Origin: Pyricularia pennisetigena
Lineage: Eukaryota; Ascomycota; Sordariomycetes; Magnaporthales; Pyriculariaceae
NCBI RefSeq assembly: GCF_004337985.1
Contig: NW_021940919.1
Coordinates: 1,585,874-1,649,873, forward strand
Length of the DNA: 64,000 nucleotides
Direction: 5' to 3'
The position numbers and the translations under genes were made by a program. Of this stretch, positions 1 to 9,997 are shown in pieces. Under the pieces are notes generated by a model that saw nothing but the letters and a program-made list of their open reading frames with translations, did no database searches and had not been told where the DNA came from. Within the stretch, counting starts at the first letter, position 1. The number at the start of each line of letters is the position of its first letter.

Positions 1-2408
1 ATGAGTTTGCTAATCATAGCATTTCACACCGTGTCTGGCGCGTTGGAACAGAGACGTCTGCCGCAAGCACTCACTCCATTGCCCTCTCAAGGGCGCCAAT
101 GCCGACCCTCCCCTGGCAAAGCGCGGCCAAAAGCCGAGGGCGTGCGATGCGTGCTTCCGGAGCCGGCTGGCCTGCGACAACGACCTGCCGTGCTCCAGGT
201 GTCTGGGACGGAGCATCCAGTGCAGCTACGCCCGGCTGAACGCGCCGCCGGCGAGCGACGGGAACGCCATCGCCGCGCAGGCAACCATCCAGCGCTCCGC
301 CTTCCCGGCAGTCCCGGCCGCGCCGCGCCGAAGGACGGCCTTCCAGATCAAGAGCAGCAGCCCCATCGTGACCATCGAGAACAGCAACGATGCCGCGCAG
401 CAGCAGCAACAGCACCCGCAGTACCACCAGCTGCCGACGCCGGTGACGCTCGCCAGCCCCAGCCCGACGGCCACGCAGCGCGCAGACGCGCCCAGGGAGC
501 CCGAAGGCGACGAGAAGATGGCGGCGGCCTCGTTCCTCCTCAGCCTGACCAACCCGCAGTCCGAGTCCATGGTGAAAGCACTGATCCACGAGCCGGGCCG
601 CGACGAGGCGCCCGACGACACGTCCATGACGGACAGCGGGGTGTGCGGCGCCAACGACGGCATCGACGCCAGCAGCACCCTCATCGCGCCCGACGTCGAC
701 CTCTCCGACGCCGTCGCCGACGCCGCCCTGCTCACCGGCGCAGGCTTCTTTTCGTGGAGCATGGGCTCGCAGCCCATGGACCTTGGGACAGGCTGCGACT
801 ACGACTACAACAGCACGCCCGAGGCCGAGTCGCCGTTCGCCGGGAGGGGGGCGTGCTGCTCCATGGCGCAGCAGGCGGCGTGCGCGGCGGTGGTGGCGGC
901 GTTGGAGGAGACGCGCGGGCGGCTCGTCGGGCGGACCGGGCAGGGAGAAGAACAAGAAGAAGAAGAGGAAGGAGAGGAAGCCTCGTGCGGAAGAGGAGGA
1001 GGAGGAGGAGGAGGAGGAGGAGGAACGGGCGGGGGCGGGGGAGGCAGCGGCTACACGCCCGAGCTGGCGGCCGAGGTGCTGGCGCCGGGCAACGTGCGGG
1101 CGTTTGTGGCGCGGTACTTTCGCAACGCGCACCTCGACTTCCCGCTGCTGCACCGGGCGTCGTTCGCCATCGAGACGGCCGCGCCCGAGCTGCTGCTGGC
1201 CGTCCTGCTGTGCGGGTCGCTGTACATGCCCCCGACCGACAGTGCGCTGTCGGCCCGCAGCCTGTTCCACCTCGCCGAGGAGCTGGCGTTTCGGAGGCTG
1301 GCCGTCGGCCTGGCGGCCGCTGAGAAGGCGGGCGGCGTTGCGCTTCCGCCGCCGCAGCGGCTGTACGAGACGCTGCAGGCCGCCCTGATCGTGCATAGTC
1401 TGCAGAGCACCATGAGGAGCTCGACGGCCCGGAGGCGGAACAGGACCGTCCGGCTGCCTGCTCTAGTTTCTGCCGTTCGCGTGCTCGGGTTGGCCAGGAC
1501 GAGACACTCTGTGCCGGATTTGATGATGATGTCGCCCGAGGCGCGCTGGACCGATTTTGTGCAGGCCGAGACTCGCATCCGGTAAGTCCAGCCTGGTTGG
1601 CATTTTCAAAGACGAGGATTCATCGACTCTGCCCACAATTTTCCCCAACAAAATCAACTGCTATGCTAATTTCTTTTTACCTCATCCAACAAACAGCATT
1701 GCCACCTGGACCCTCTTGGCCGACTGCCAACAGAGCGGAGTGTTTCACTGCCCACAGCTCATGACCACCCTCGAGATGACCGGCGATCTGCCCTGCCTGC
1801 CCGAGATGTGGAACGCCGGGAGTCATTCAGAACTCGACCGCGCCATCTTCGCCTGTGGTAGGGAGAGCCTGGTCAGAGGCGCCTCGATACGCGTGGCTGT
1901 GGAAACCTTGATGGCAGAAAGCTGGGACGGACCCGAAGCATTCCCCGTCAAGCCTGTGACGCTGCAAGACCTACAAGTGTTTGTATTCGGTGAGCTCAGA
2001 TCTTCAACCACCCAAGCCCCTCGTGACAAATTCCAACTGACAAGACCCGAAAAAATAAAAATAAAAATAAAAATAAAAAATAAAACAATCTCCACAGCCA
2101 TCCACAGCACCATGCGCAACGCCCGCTTCGCCTCCATCCTCCCCGCCGCCGCCCCCGTCGTGGCCCGCGCCATCGACCGCTGGCAGGAGCTGTGGGACCT
2201 GGCGGCGCGCGAACTGACGGCCGAGGAGCTCAGCCGGCGCGGTCTGGTGCGGCACTCGGGGGAGCTGTGCTGGCTGGCCCGAATGATGCTCGACATGTCC
2301 ATGTCCGAGGACGCCGAGAGGTCGTCGGCGTACCTGCAGGGCGTCGCGCACGACTCGCTCGAGGAGCTGCATTCGTTTCTGAGGAGCTATTATACGTTGG
2401 GCGATTGA
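1..2408 (+). CDS. Zn(II)2Cys6 fungal transcription factor, three or four exons
   Basis: A nuclear DNA-binding regulator; its target pathway cannot be told from the sequence. The zinc cluster is encoded at 143-202 in frame 2 with spacing C-x2-C-x6-C-x5-C-x2-C-x6-C (CDACFRSRLACDNDLPC then SRC). A Q-rich stretch (about 395-430) and an acidic E-run followed by a poly-Gly run (about 945-1050) come next. The fungal-specific regulatory domain begins near 1090, with the hallmark HLDFPLLHRASF at about 1130-1165, and continues through AETRIR and WTLLADCQQSGVFHCPQ across intron 1. Exons end at 1581 and 1989, and the stop is TGA at 2406-2408. Frame 2 is open back to a stop at 17-19 but holds no ATG, so the start lies in another exon. 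ATG at 1 spliced over 31-91 would restore the frame and give about 707 residues, but the true start may lie left of the window. The stop is 9 bp before a transposon terminus, so the native C-terminus may be altered. Confidence 0.85.
31..91 (+). other. possible 5'-proximal intron of the transcription factor
   Basis: GT at 31-32 and CTCAAG ending at 91, with a CTCAC branch-like motif about 20 bases before the acceptor. Removing it joins ATG at 1 in phase 0 to the frame that encodes the zinc cluster. The donor GTGTCT is weak, so this is a model rather than an observation. Confidence 0.35.
1582..1696 (+). other. intron 1 of the transcription factor
   Basis: Canonical GTAAGT donor at 1582, GCTAAT branch-like motif near 1663, and AACAG acceptor ending at 1696; 115 bp. 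Splicing avoids the in-frame TAA at 1583-1585 and joins AETRIR to IATWTLLADC, a continuous regulatory-domain sequence. Confidence 0.9.
1990..2097 (+). other. intron 2 of the transcription factor
   Basis: GTGAGC donor at 1990, AACTGAC branch-like motif near 2036, and CCACAG acceptor at 2097; 108 bp, a multiple of three, so the unspliced frame stays open. The interior is (AAAATA)n-like, unlike the flanking GC-rich coding sequence. A second CAG nine bases downstream (2107) is an alternative acceptor. Confidence 0.8.
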
Positions 2409-2417
2409 GTGTTGGGG

Positions 2418-2502
2418 TAGTCTCAGGGCTCATCCCTGAAGCACAGAGGTCCACAATTGATCCACTTCGTGGCTCAATTGCGGCTTTGTAATGTATTTGT
2501 GG
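2418..2502 (+). mobile_element. MX left-terminus fragment (MULE-like)
   Basis: Starts TAGTCTCAGGGCTCATCC, the same terminus seen at 3302, 24306 and 41372 and, reversed, at 15896. Only about 85 bp remain before a second MX terminus begins. It lies 9 bp past the transcription-factor stop and marks the sharp change from GC-rich to AT-rich DNA. Confidence 0.8.
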
Positions 2503-2940
2503 TAGTCTCAGTGCTCAGACTAGACCCCCCTGTTTCGCAATGAGGACCGAGCGCTCCATATACCTTTCAGCCACATGGCTTTTCGACCAATTCCATTGGC
2601 CGAAAAAATCGCGCTCGTTCTAGTCTGACGACAATTTGCCGCATTTCGCCGTTTATAGCGGTATTATTAACAATATATTTAGTGCTGCAATATCGCCAAT
2701 AGCCATTTCCCTGATTTGAGGACAATTTATCGTTATTTCGGCGTTTATAGCGGATATATGCACTCTATTCGCATTATGTATATAAATATATGGTATACGC
2801 AAAAATAGTAATATAACCATTATACACAATTGAATATGCAATTAGAAAAAAAATAAAAATCGTAAGAATATTAGGTGACCTGTATTGCAGAGTTTGGATT
2901 TTTGTGATTTTTTAAACGCAGGAAGCGCTATTATGACTGC
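2503..2940 (-). mobile_element. MX right-terminus fragment, truncated
   Basis: Starts TAGTCTCAGTGCTCAGAC, the right-hand MX terminus in reverse orientation, and runs through the subterminal ACAATTTRTCG and CGCCGTTTATAGCGG motifs. It is cut at 2941 by a Copia LTR. Confidence 0.8.
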
Positions 2941-3301
2941 TGTTAATTATATGCGTTATTTAGCATATAATGGGTCCACTTTTATTTGTATATAAGCCAC
3001 AATAGATAATGCCGAAGTGAGGCTGTCGGGGTTGTCGGATTATCCATTATATTTTATGTGTTACAGGAATTGCGATTCAAAATATTAACGAATGGGGTTT
3101 ACCCTGTACCGGGTTTAAAACCAACACTGCACTTACGAGTTAACTCCCCTGTATCAGGTTGAAAATTTTCACCAAATTAATAAATTAGTGCGAACCCAGA
3201 AATGGTTTATATGGAAATAAGGGTGTTTTTTCAACAACGTATACAAAATAATTTTTCGGAAAATCGTGTGCGGCACCGGAACGTTTTGCGGGGTACGGAC
3301 C
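2941..3301 (+). mobile_element. Copia LTR, 5' fragment
   Basis: Begins TGTTAATTATATGCG exactly as the 558-bp Copia LTRs at 37313 and 63347 do, and is truncated at 3301 where MX begins. Confidence 0.8.
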
Positions 3302-5093
3302 TAGTCTCAGGGCTCATCCCTGAAGCCCAGAGCTCCACAATTGATCCACTTCGTGGCTCAATTGCGGCTTTGCAATGTACCTGTGGGTCCATCCAAAGAA
3401 CACTTTGGTTCAGGTTTGAGGACAACTTGTCGATTTTCGCCGTTTATGGCAGTAATTTTGGCCTTTTTTCGACCGACACTCCTTTATTATTCCACAATTA
3501 CGCAAAATATTAAAAAGAAATATCGTTGAAAATAGCGTTTAATATTGCTATTAGCAGCGATTTAATTTATTCTTTTATTTTCTATAATAGCCGAATTCGA
3601 TACCACCTGCCCTTAATCCGTTTATGGCGGTACTGTTTTTTCGATTTTTTTACGATTTTCGATTTTGTTTTGATATTATTTTTGATTTTTGACCAAATTT
3701 TATACTTTTTGCACGTGGAGGGTCGAATATATGTATATATCGTTATGAGAAATTTTGTGGTATATACCACATTATATAAGCAGTGAAATAAGCGGATAGG
3801 CAAAATGTATACTTTTTTATATATAATTTACAATCGAAACTCGTTTATATTTTTACCAGTTTTAACGATAATAAAACCAAAACTTCAGAGATTCGATTAC
3901 GTATATAAACAAACGTCCAAACCCAATCCCACCTATAATATCAACTTTAAAAACTGTTTAATAAAAAAGAAATTCTAAATGTGTATTTTATAAATTCTTT
4001 TTGCTTTATTTGATTAATTTTATATTACTTTTGTTTTGCAGCCAGATTTTGTGGTTTTTGCACATATATATATCTAATATAATGCTACATTTTGGTACGT
4101 ATATCTAATTATATAAGCCGTTATATATGCGGATAGGTAACATGTATCCAATTTTATATATATTTTACAATCGAAATGCTTTTACATTTTTACCAATTCT
4201 AATATTAATAAAACCAGAATTTGAAGAAGTGGATAATGTATATAAACAATCGTTAACGTAAAACCCGATTTACAATACCGGCCCTTTTTGTGTTTTTATA
4301 TAAAAAATGCTAAATTTGTATTATTTCTGTATTTATTCCTTTGTTTAATTAAATAGAATTTCTAAAATAAAAGTAAAATAAGGTTTTTTAATAGATTGAT
4401 AAAAGAATGCTTAAATTAAACTTTCTTTTAATCCTACCAATATTTGCGTAAATTATTCAGGCTTTTAACAAAATGTTAGTTAATATGAAAATATTAATAA
4501 ACCTTTTGTTTTAATCGATAATTGCATGCATTTTGCAGTATTAGGTTTGCTAGGCTATAAATACTGTAACTAAAATTAAGATTAATATCATATACTATTA
4601 TTTAAAATAAAAATTCAATATAATGAAAAATTACCAATTTTACTTAATATTTTAATATCTTTTCAAATACAGTGGTTATAAAGACGCGGCCGGCATTCAA
4701 GTAATCAACAAACTCCAACAGGTTTAACGCAAATTACTATACAATTTTATAATTTCTATTTATTTTTTTATTCGAATATTTAATTGCATATTATGGGTAC
4801 ACCATTTTCCTTTGCCATTATAATGCGAATATTTTGTATATACCCGCTATAAACGGCAAAATACCACAAATTATCATTATATTAATAAAGTAATCATTAG
4901 CGATATCGCAGCATTAGGTATATTATTAATAACACCGTTATAAACGGCGAAATGCGACAAAATGTCCTCAGACTAGAACGAGCGCGATTTTTTCGGCCAA
5001 TGTAATTGGTCGAAAAGCCATGTGGATAAAAGGTACATGGAGCGCTCGGTCCCCACTGCGAAGCAGGGGGGTCTAGTCTGGGCACTGAGACTA
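3302..5093 (+). mobile_element. MX element, full length, non-autonomous MULE-like
   Basis: About 1.79 kb from TAGTCTCAG to CTGAGACTA. The two ends are diverged long inverted repeats that share a subterminal GAGGACA..TTGTCG..TTCGCCGTTTAT block. The interior holds two roughly 330-bp tandem modules (about 3710-4040 and 4060-4340), each with an AAGCGGATAGG-type core and a TTTACAATCGAAA core. There is no transposase. Flanks differ (GTACGGACC left, CACCTTTAT right), so this copy sits at a recombined junction between a Copia LTR and LTR-B. The 9-bp duplications of other copies support a Mutator-like assignment, which is an inference. Confidence 0.75.
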
Positions 5094-5273
5094 CACCTTT
5101 ATAACCTTCATCGATTTAACGATTTAACGAATTGATTGTGCAACAACAATATATCATCTCTATTACCCGTTAGCAGACGGTTATCTGCCATTTTAACGTT
5201 CCATCAGCCTTATACGTGATTCACGTTTCCCGCGTTTAAGATTAAGCTTATTCTATCTCGTAACCTCCTCACA
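5094..5273 (+). mobile_element. LTR-B 3' fragment
   Basis: Matches the last 180 bp of LTR-B (33300-33484), from ACCTTYATAACCTTCATCG to the terminal GTAACCTCCTCACA. Confidence 0.8.
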
Positions 5274-5779
5274 GAAATTAGCCAAAAGAGAAGAGCGACC
5301 TAAAAAAACACTATTTACCATTTCCACAAACTAAAACTCGACCAGGATTCGAAACTATACCACCAAACGAATTTACAAAAAAATGATCAACATACACTAT
5401 AAATGAAAATATACAAATAAAACAATTTACCAATTGAATAATGCGTAAAAATATTTATTTTATCCAATAAAAAAGGATTTAAAAAACCCATTGGGAAGGG
5501 CGAATTCCAGGCAAAATTGGAATCCGATAAAAGCGATTTTCAAAACATTTCGGGAAAGGCCTCGGTCGATCGCCGCCGTTCCTTTTATTTTACCTCCTCA
5601 CGTTCCACCCGATCCAATTATTTCAAATCGTTAGTTCCGCGAAATATAATTCGTATTATTTTTTTAAATTATAATTCTTTTTATTTTCGTAAACGAGAAA
5701 GCTTTAATTACTTTTCCTAGATATGTTACTGTTCCGCCAAAAGTTTTTCCTTCAAAACCTTTGTTTTAACGTTGAATTT
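5274..5779. other. unassigned AT-rich DNA, possibly the 3' part of a Gypsy-3-type element
   Basis: No recognisable domain. It is continuous with 6451-6814 once the fold-back insertion at 5780-6450 is removed, and that stretch ends in an LTR of the Gypsy-3 family. The 67-codon open frame at 5517-5720 is not supported as a gene. Confidence 0.3.
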
Positions 5780-6450
5780 TGTGAGCATGGCTAGCGCAGG
5801 GCTAAATATATTAGCTACCCTGCATTATCTTATTACGGCTAGCACGGGCTAATTTTATTAGTCACCCTGCATCGAATAAATAAATAAATAACAAATAAAA
5901 CGTATACGCGTTTACACCTATCAAGCTTTATATATTACGTCTTTATTCATAGTTTTATTAACAAAACAAATACGTTATATATAATCTAACTTAGTGGTAT
6001 AATGCACGTACCATAACTATATTATACATACGTTGTTGGAATGCATGGGTTCGAATCCCGTTTTGGTCGCAGATGTTCTGTGCATACATAAGCATAATAG
6101 GCCGTTAGGCTCAATGGGCCGTTAGGTTCAATAGGTCGGCAGGCCAGTCACATGAATAAGGCCAACCATGTGACGTGACCCCGCATTTTAACAACGTATA
6201 TATGATATAGATTATGGTACGTGCATTATACCACTAAGCTAGATTATATATGACGTATTTGTTTTGTTGTCAAAACTATGAACAAAGACGTGATATATAA
6301 AGCTTTGTGTGTGTGTAAACGCGTATACGTTTTATTTGTTATTTATTTATTTATTCGATGCAGGGTGACTAATAAAATTAGCCCGTATTAACCCTTATAA
6401 AATAATGCAGGGTAGCTAATATACTGAACCCTACGCTAACCATATTTACA
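5780..6450. mobile_element. fold-back LTR-B derivative with 5-bp target duplication
   Basis: 5780-6187 matches the first ~410 bp of LTR-B in forward orientation (TGTGAGCATGGCTAGCG). 6188-6450 matches the first ~263 bp in reverse, ending CATATTTACA. The result is an inverted repeat of about 263-bp arms around a 145-bp spacer. Identical AATTT pentamers flank it (5775-5779 and 6451-6455). The forward arm and spacer contain the tRNA-like A and B boxes. Confidence 0.75.
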
Positions 6451-6814
6451 AATTTTAAAAATTACCGACTAATATTGCGCAATTAAATATTCGAAACACT
6501 TAAAACATTGCAACCAAAACGGTTAACGCTAAAATATTTGATACAACTAGAGGAACTTTGTGGTAAAACGGCGCAACGTATTATACCGCGAAATTTACAA
6601 AAAAAATCGAAAATATATTTATAAAACAAGGAAAGAAAAACGCAAAAAAGGCGTAACGACGTTTTACCGACGAACGGCTAAATTTCGATTTAATTCCGCG
6701 ATTAAATATAGCGCAACGGAATCAGTAAAAAACAATATATAATTCAAAACCAAATTTAGAAAAATACGAACTATTTACAGATTAAAGGGATTTGGTTAAA
6801 AAACAAAAACCTAA
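6451..6814. other. unassigned AT-rich DNA before a Gypsy-3-type LTR
   Basis: No domain recognised. A lysine-rich 60-codon open frame at 6560-6742 is of doubtful reality. Its position just 5' of an LTR suggests the 3' end of a decayed retrotransposon. Confidence 0.3.
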
Positions 6815-7242
6815 TATTACGACCAAATAATTGGGCCGGTACCAGGGAGGCTAGGCGGGGTTACTCCATTTTTAACGATATTCGACTAAAAAAACATCAA
6901 CCGGTAGGAAATAGGATTAAATAAGAACCGAATTACGTAATAGCACGTAATTATTAAAAAATAATTTCGGTTAATTTGTAAAATTTCGATTAAAAATTAC
7001 AAATTAAATAAATTAGGAAAAATTATAATGGAAATACAATTTATACAAAATACGTTTACTATTATGTAAATAAAATTTAGTTTAATATTGTTTAAGAACA
7101 ATTAATTTACTATTTACCCAGGAATCGAATATAATTTTATTCTAGTTATTAAAAATACCCAATTACCCAGTTAAAACGTTTAATTGTTTAAACCGATTGT
7201 ATTTTACTTCAAAAAAGGTTAGCCGATACTTTAATCGTAGCA
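6815..7242 (+). mobile_element. LTR of the Gypsy-3 family
   Basis: Aligns over its full ~428 bp with the reverse complement of 26660-27088. Shared blocks include GGGCCGGTACCAGGGAGGCT, AGGAAATAGGATTA and CTATTTACCCAGGAAT. It is more heavily C-to-T/G-to-A changed than the other copy. Confidence 0.75.
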
Positions 7243-7517
7243 AGAATGCTAAATTTGTATTTCTTTTTGTATTTTTTGCTTTATTTAATTAAATAAATTT
7301 AAACAAAAAAATTTAAATAGCATTTATTTATAAATTTATAAAAAAATGGATATATTAAAGTTTTTTTCAATTTTGCCAATATTAGCGTAAATTATTTAAT
7401 TTGTTAGTAAATTATTAGTTAATATAAAAATATTAATACAATTTTTATTTGCAAGGATAATCGTATGCATTTTGCACTTTTAGGCCCGCTTCGCTATTAA
7501 TATTATAATAAAAGTTT
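7243..7517 (+). mobile_element. MX fragment split by Gypsy-1 (left part)
   Basis: Matches the MX interior at about 4310-4580 (AATGCTAAATTTGTATT, GCGTAAATTATT, TGCATTTTGCA). The same element resumes at 16867, so Gypsy-1 inserted into an MX copy. Confidence 0.75.
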
Positions 7518-7705
7518 TATTATGGATTCGTGCCTAAGGCACGTATCACGTAATAAAATACAGAAGCGGGTTAGGGATATTATTTAAAGGGAAAAACACT
7601 TCCACGACCCGGACATACACTTTTTCCTCCCTTTTCCCCCAACGTTAATAATAATACCAACAAAAATATTTAACGGTCCCAAGGCCGTTGGCTTACCTTA
7701 TAATA
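7518..7705 (+). repeat. Gypsy-1 5' LTR
   Basis: 188 bp, colinear with the other three LTRs of the family. Consensus ends TGTTA...TAACA appear here as TATTA...TAATA after C-to-T/G-to-A change. Confidence 0.9.
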
Positions 7706-8059
7706 TTTACTAACGCTCGAATTTAAACACAATAATAGCTAACCTAAAACCAGGCCCGGGAGGGGAAATTTACGATTTTTACCAAAACCTAATCGCGAAT
7801 ATCGCGATATTGGAAAAACGTATCGCTTAAATGCAATTATATTTTTTAAACGCAGGCGCGATCGCGCAAAAATAACGCCCCAAAAGGAAATTTTTACGTA
7901 ATCCCCTATTATATAACGGCGTACCGTCTGCGTTTATAATTTGGAAATAAATTATTTCGTATAAATTAATACGCGACGCGGAATTTATCCGGAACCAGCG
8001 CGATTAATTCGAATATATATAATGTAGCTTTATTACGATAATATAAAATATTGTCTGTT

Positions 8060-8480
8060 TTTTTTATAAAGTAAAGGGTACGTGAAAGGGGTATAATTAC
8101 GAGGATTTTATCGAATATTTGGGACGTACGTACGACGATTTTTATAAAAAGGCCTAAATTTTCGCCGAATTAAAGGTATTCCGAATACGATACGGTAAAT
8201 CGTTCGCACGTTTCCTTATTAAATTCGAACGCCTCCTTATTGCGGCCGGGGGTTTCGAATAATTAAACGAAATACGGGCCAATTAGTCGCGTTTCCGGGT
8301 CGTTAACCGGATAAAGGAGGCGTCGGTAAAAAGGGGTATTGCTTCCGATTTTTACCACGGATTTATCGCCATATACCGTTACATCGCCCAGGATTTGGAG
8401 GTTATCGATTTGGATAAACGTTTTAACCAAAAACGGAATACCCCCCTTCCAAATCTTTTATAAATAAATTTAAAAAACAT
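8060..8480 (+). pseudogene. Gypsy-1 gag remnant
   Basis: Conceptual translation in shifting frames gives retrotransposon gag-like sequence (YLGRTYDDFYK, then FRIRYGKSFARF and FERLLIAAGGF). It is colinear with the better-preserved 51270-51660 copy in Gypsy-2. Gag forms the particle shell of the element. Several in-frame stops (TAA/TAG from CAA/CAG/TGG) exclude function. Confidence 0.6.
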
Positions 8481-9344
8481 AATAATAACGGGCGTATTAG
8501 CGATAAAAGTTGGCCGAAGCCGTTATAACGTTGGTAAAAAACGAAAAAGGCGCCGATTGGATGGAAATAAAAAGAAAAATCGGGCTTTATAAATATCCGT
8601 TCAAAAATTCCAACGACACCGTAAAACAGGGGTTTATCTCCGTTGCGGGTCCGCCTCCCATTGAACCCAAAATTACCAATTCGCACCGGTTATACGTTTA
8701 ACGCCAAACGACCCCGAAAAAGGAAAAACTTAATTTTAAATTATAATTTTAATTTAAAGGAAAACCGACGCGACGGGCACGGACCATTTTATAATGCGTT
8801 AATAAATATAAATTGGAAAAAACAGTTAAAAATAATATAAATTATAATAAATGGGCGACTATTTTTTATCCCGGTTTTGATTAATTTAACGAAATTTATT
8901 ATTGTAGAAATGGATTTAAAATGCGAATATTACGCGGTTATAAATAAAAATTATACCGAAAAATTGGGAATAATAAAAACTTTTTTTATTATCAATCCGC
9001 CGGTTGGGCACGGTAACGGGATAAATACGAACTAATATACGGGAAATGGGCAATTACGACGTAAATATCGACGGCTGGTCCGCGCCGATATTTTTTTATA
9101 TAATCCCGGGATTAACGTAGGACCTGCTCCTGGGACTTTTTTTGGATAACCCGCCGAAAAATGGTATTTAATTTAAACCAGGGAAGGTTGAAAATAGGGT
9201 CCGTTAAAGGGTTATTTATATAAAAATGTTCCTGCGTCCGAAAAACAGGACATTTACGTTGGTTATAAATAACGTATTCCTGGTTACGGCCCGAAAAACA
9301 AAAAAAAATACGAATAAATACATGGAATTCGCTTTTATTTCGTT

Positions 9345-9997
9345 ATGTGAGGAGGTTACGAGATAGAATAAGCTTAATCTTGAACGCGGGGAAAAGTGGA
9401 TCACGTATAAGGCTGATGGAACGTTGAAATGGCAGATAACCGTCTGCTAGCGGGTAATAGAGATAATATATTGTTGCACAATCGATTCGTTGAATCGTTG
9501 AATCGATGAAGGTTTTGAAGGTGATAAATCTAAGGCTAAGTTGTGAATTACGTGTTCGAATCCGTAGGTGCAGATCTTCGATCCGGATGTCCGGAATGCG
9601 GGGTCACGTCACATGATTTGGCCTTATTCATGTGACTGACCTGCCGACCTATTGAGCCTAACGGCCCATTAAGCCTAACGGCCTATTGTGCTTATGCATG
9701 CACAGAAAATCTGCGACCACAACGGGATTCGAACCCACGCACTTCAACGTATATATGATATAGATTATGGTACGTGCATTATACCACTAAGCTAGATTAA
9801 ATATGACGTATTTGTTTTGTTGTTGAAACTATGAACAAAGACGTGATATATAAAGCTTTGTGTGTATAAACGCGTATACGTTTTATTTGTTATTTATTTA
9901 TTCGATGCAGGGTGACTAATAAAATTAGCCCGTGCTAGCCGTTATAAGATAATGCAGGGTAGCTAATATAATGAGCCCTGCGCTAGCCATGTTCACA
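9345..9997 (-). mobile_element. solo LTR-B in Gypsy-1
   Basis: 653 bp, reversed, from TGTGAGGAGGTTACGAG to GCCATGTTCACA. Flanks CGTTA and CGGGT differ. Comparison with Gypsy-2 shows that 52551-53497 is missing here, so insertion was accompanied by, or followed by, a deletion. Box A/B-like motifs are well preserved. Confidence 0.85.

Noticed and set aside
1..1396. Long open frames in other phases and on the minus strand over the transcription-factor gene (e.g. 1-1323 plus, 71-1396 minus).
   Set aside because: They are by-products of high GC at third positions and low-complexity runs. Only frame 2 encodes the zinc cluster and regulatory domain and joins to the later exons by good splice sites.
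3202..3513. Open frames spanning the Copia-LTR/MX junction as a chimeric gene.
   Set aside because: The same frames recur wherever MX ends occur, and they cross a transposon border without any domain.
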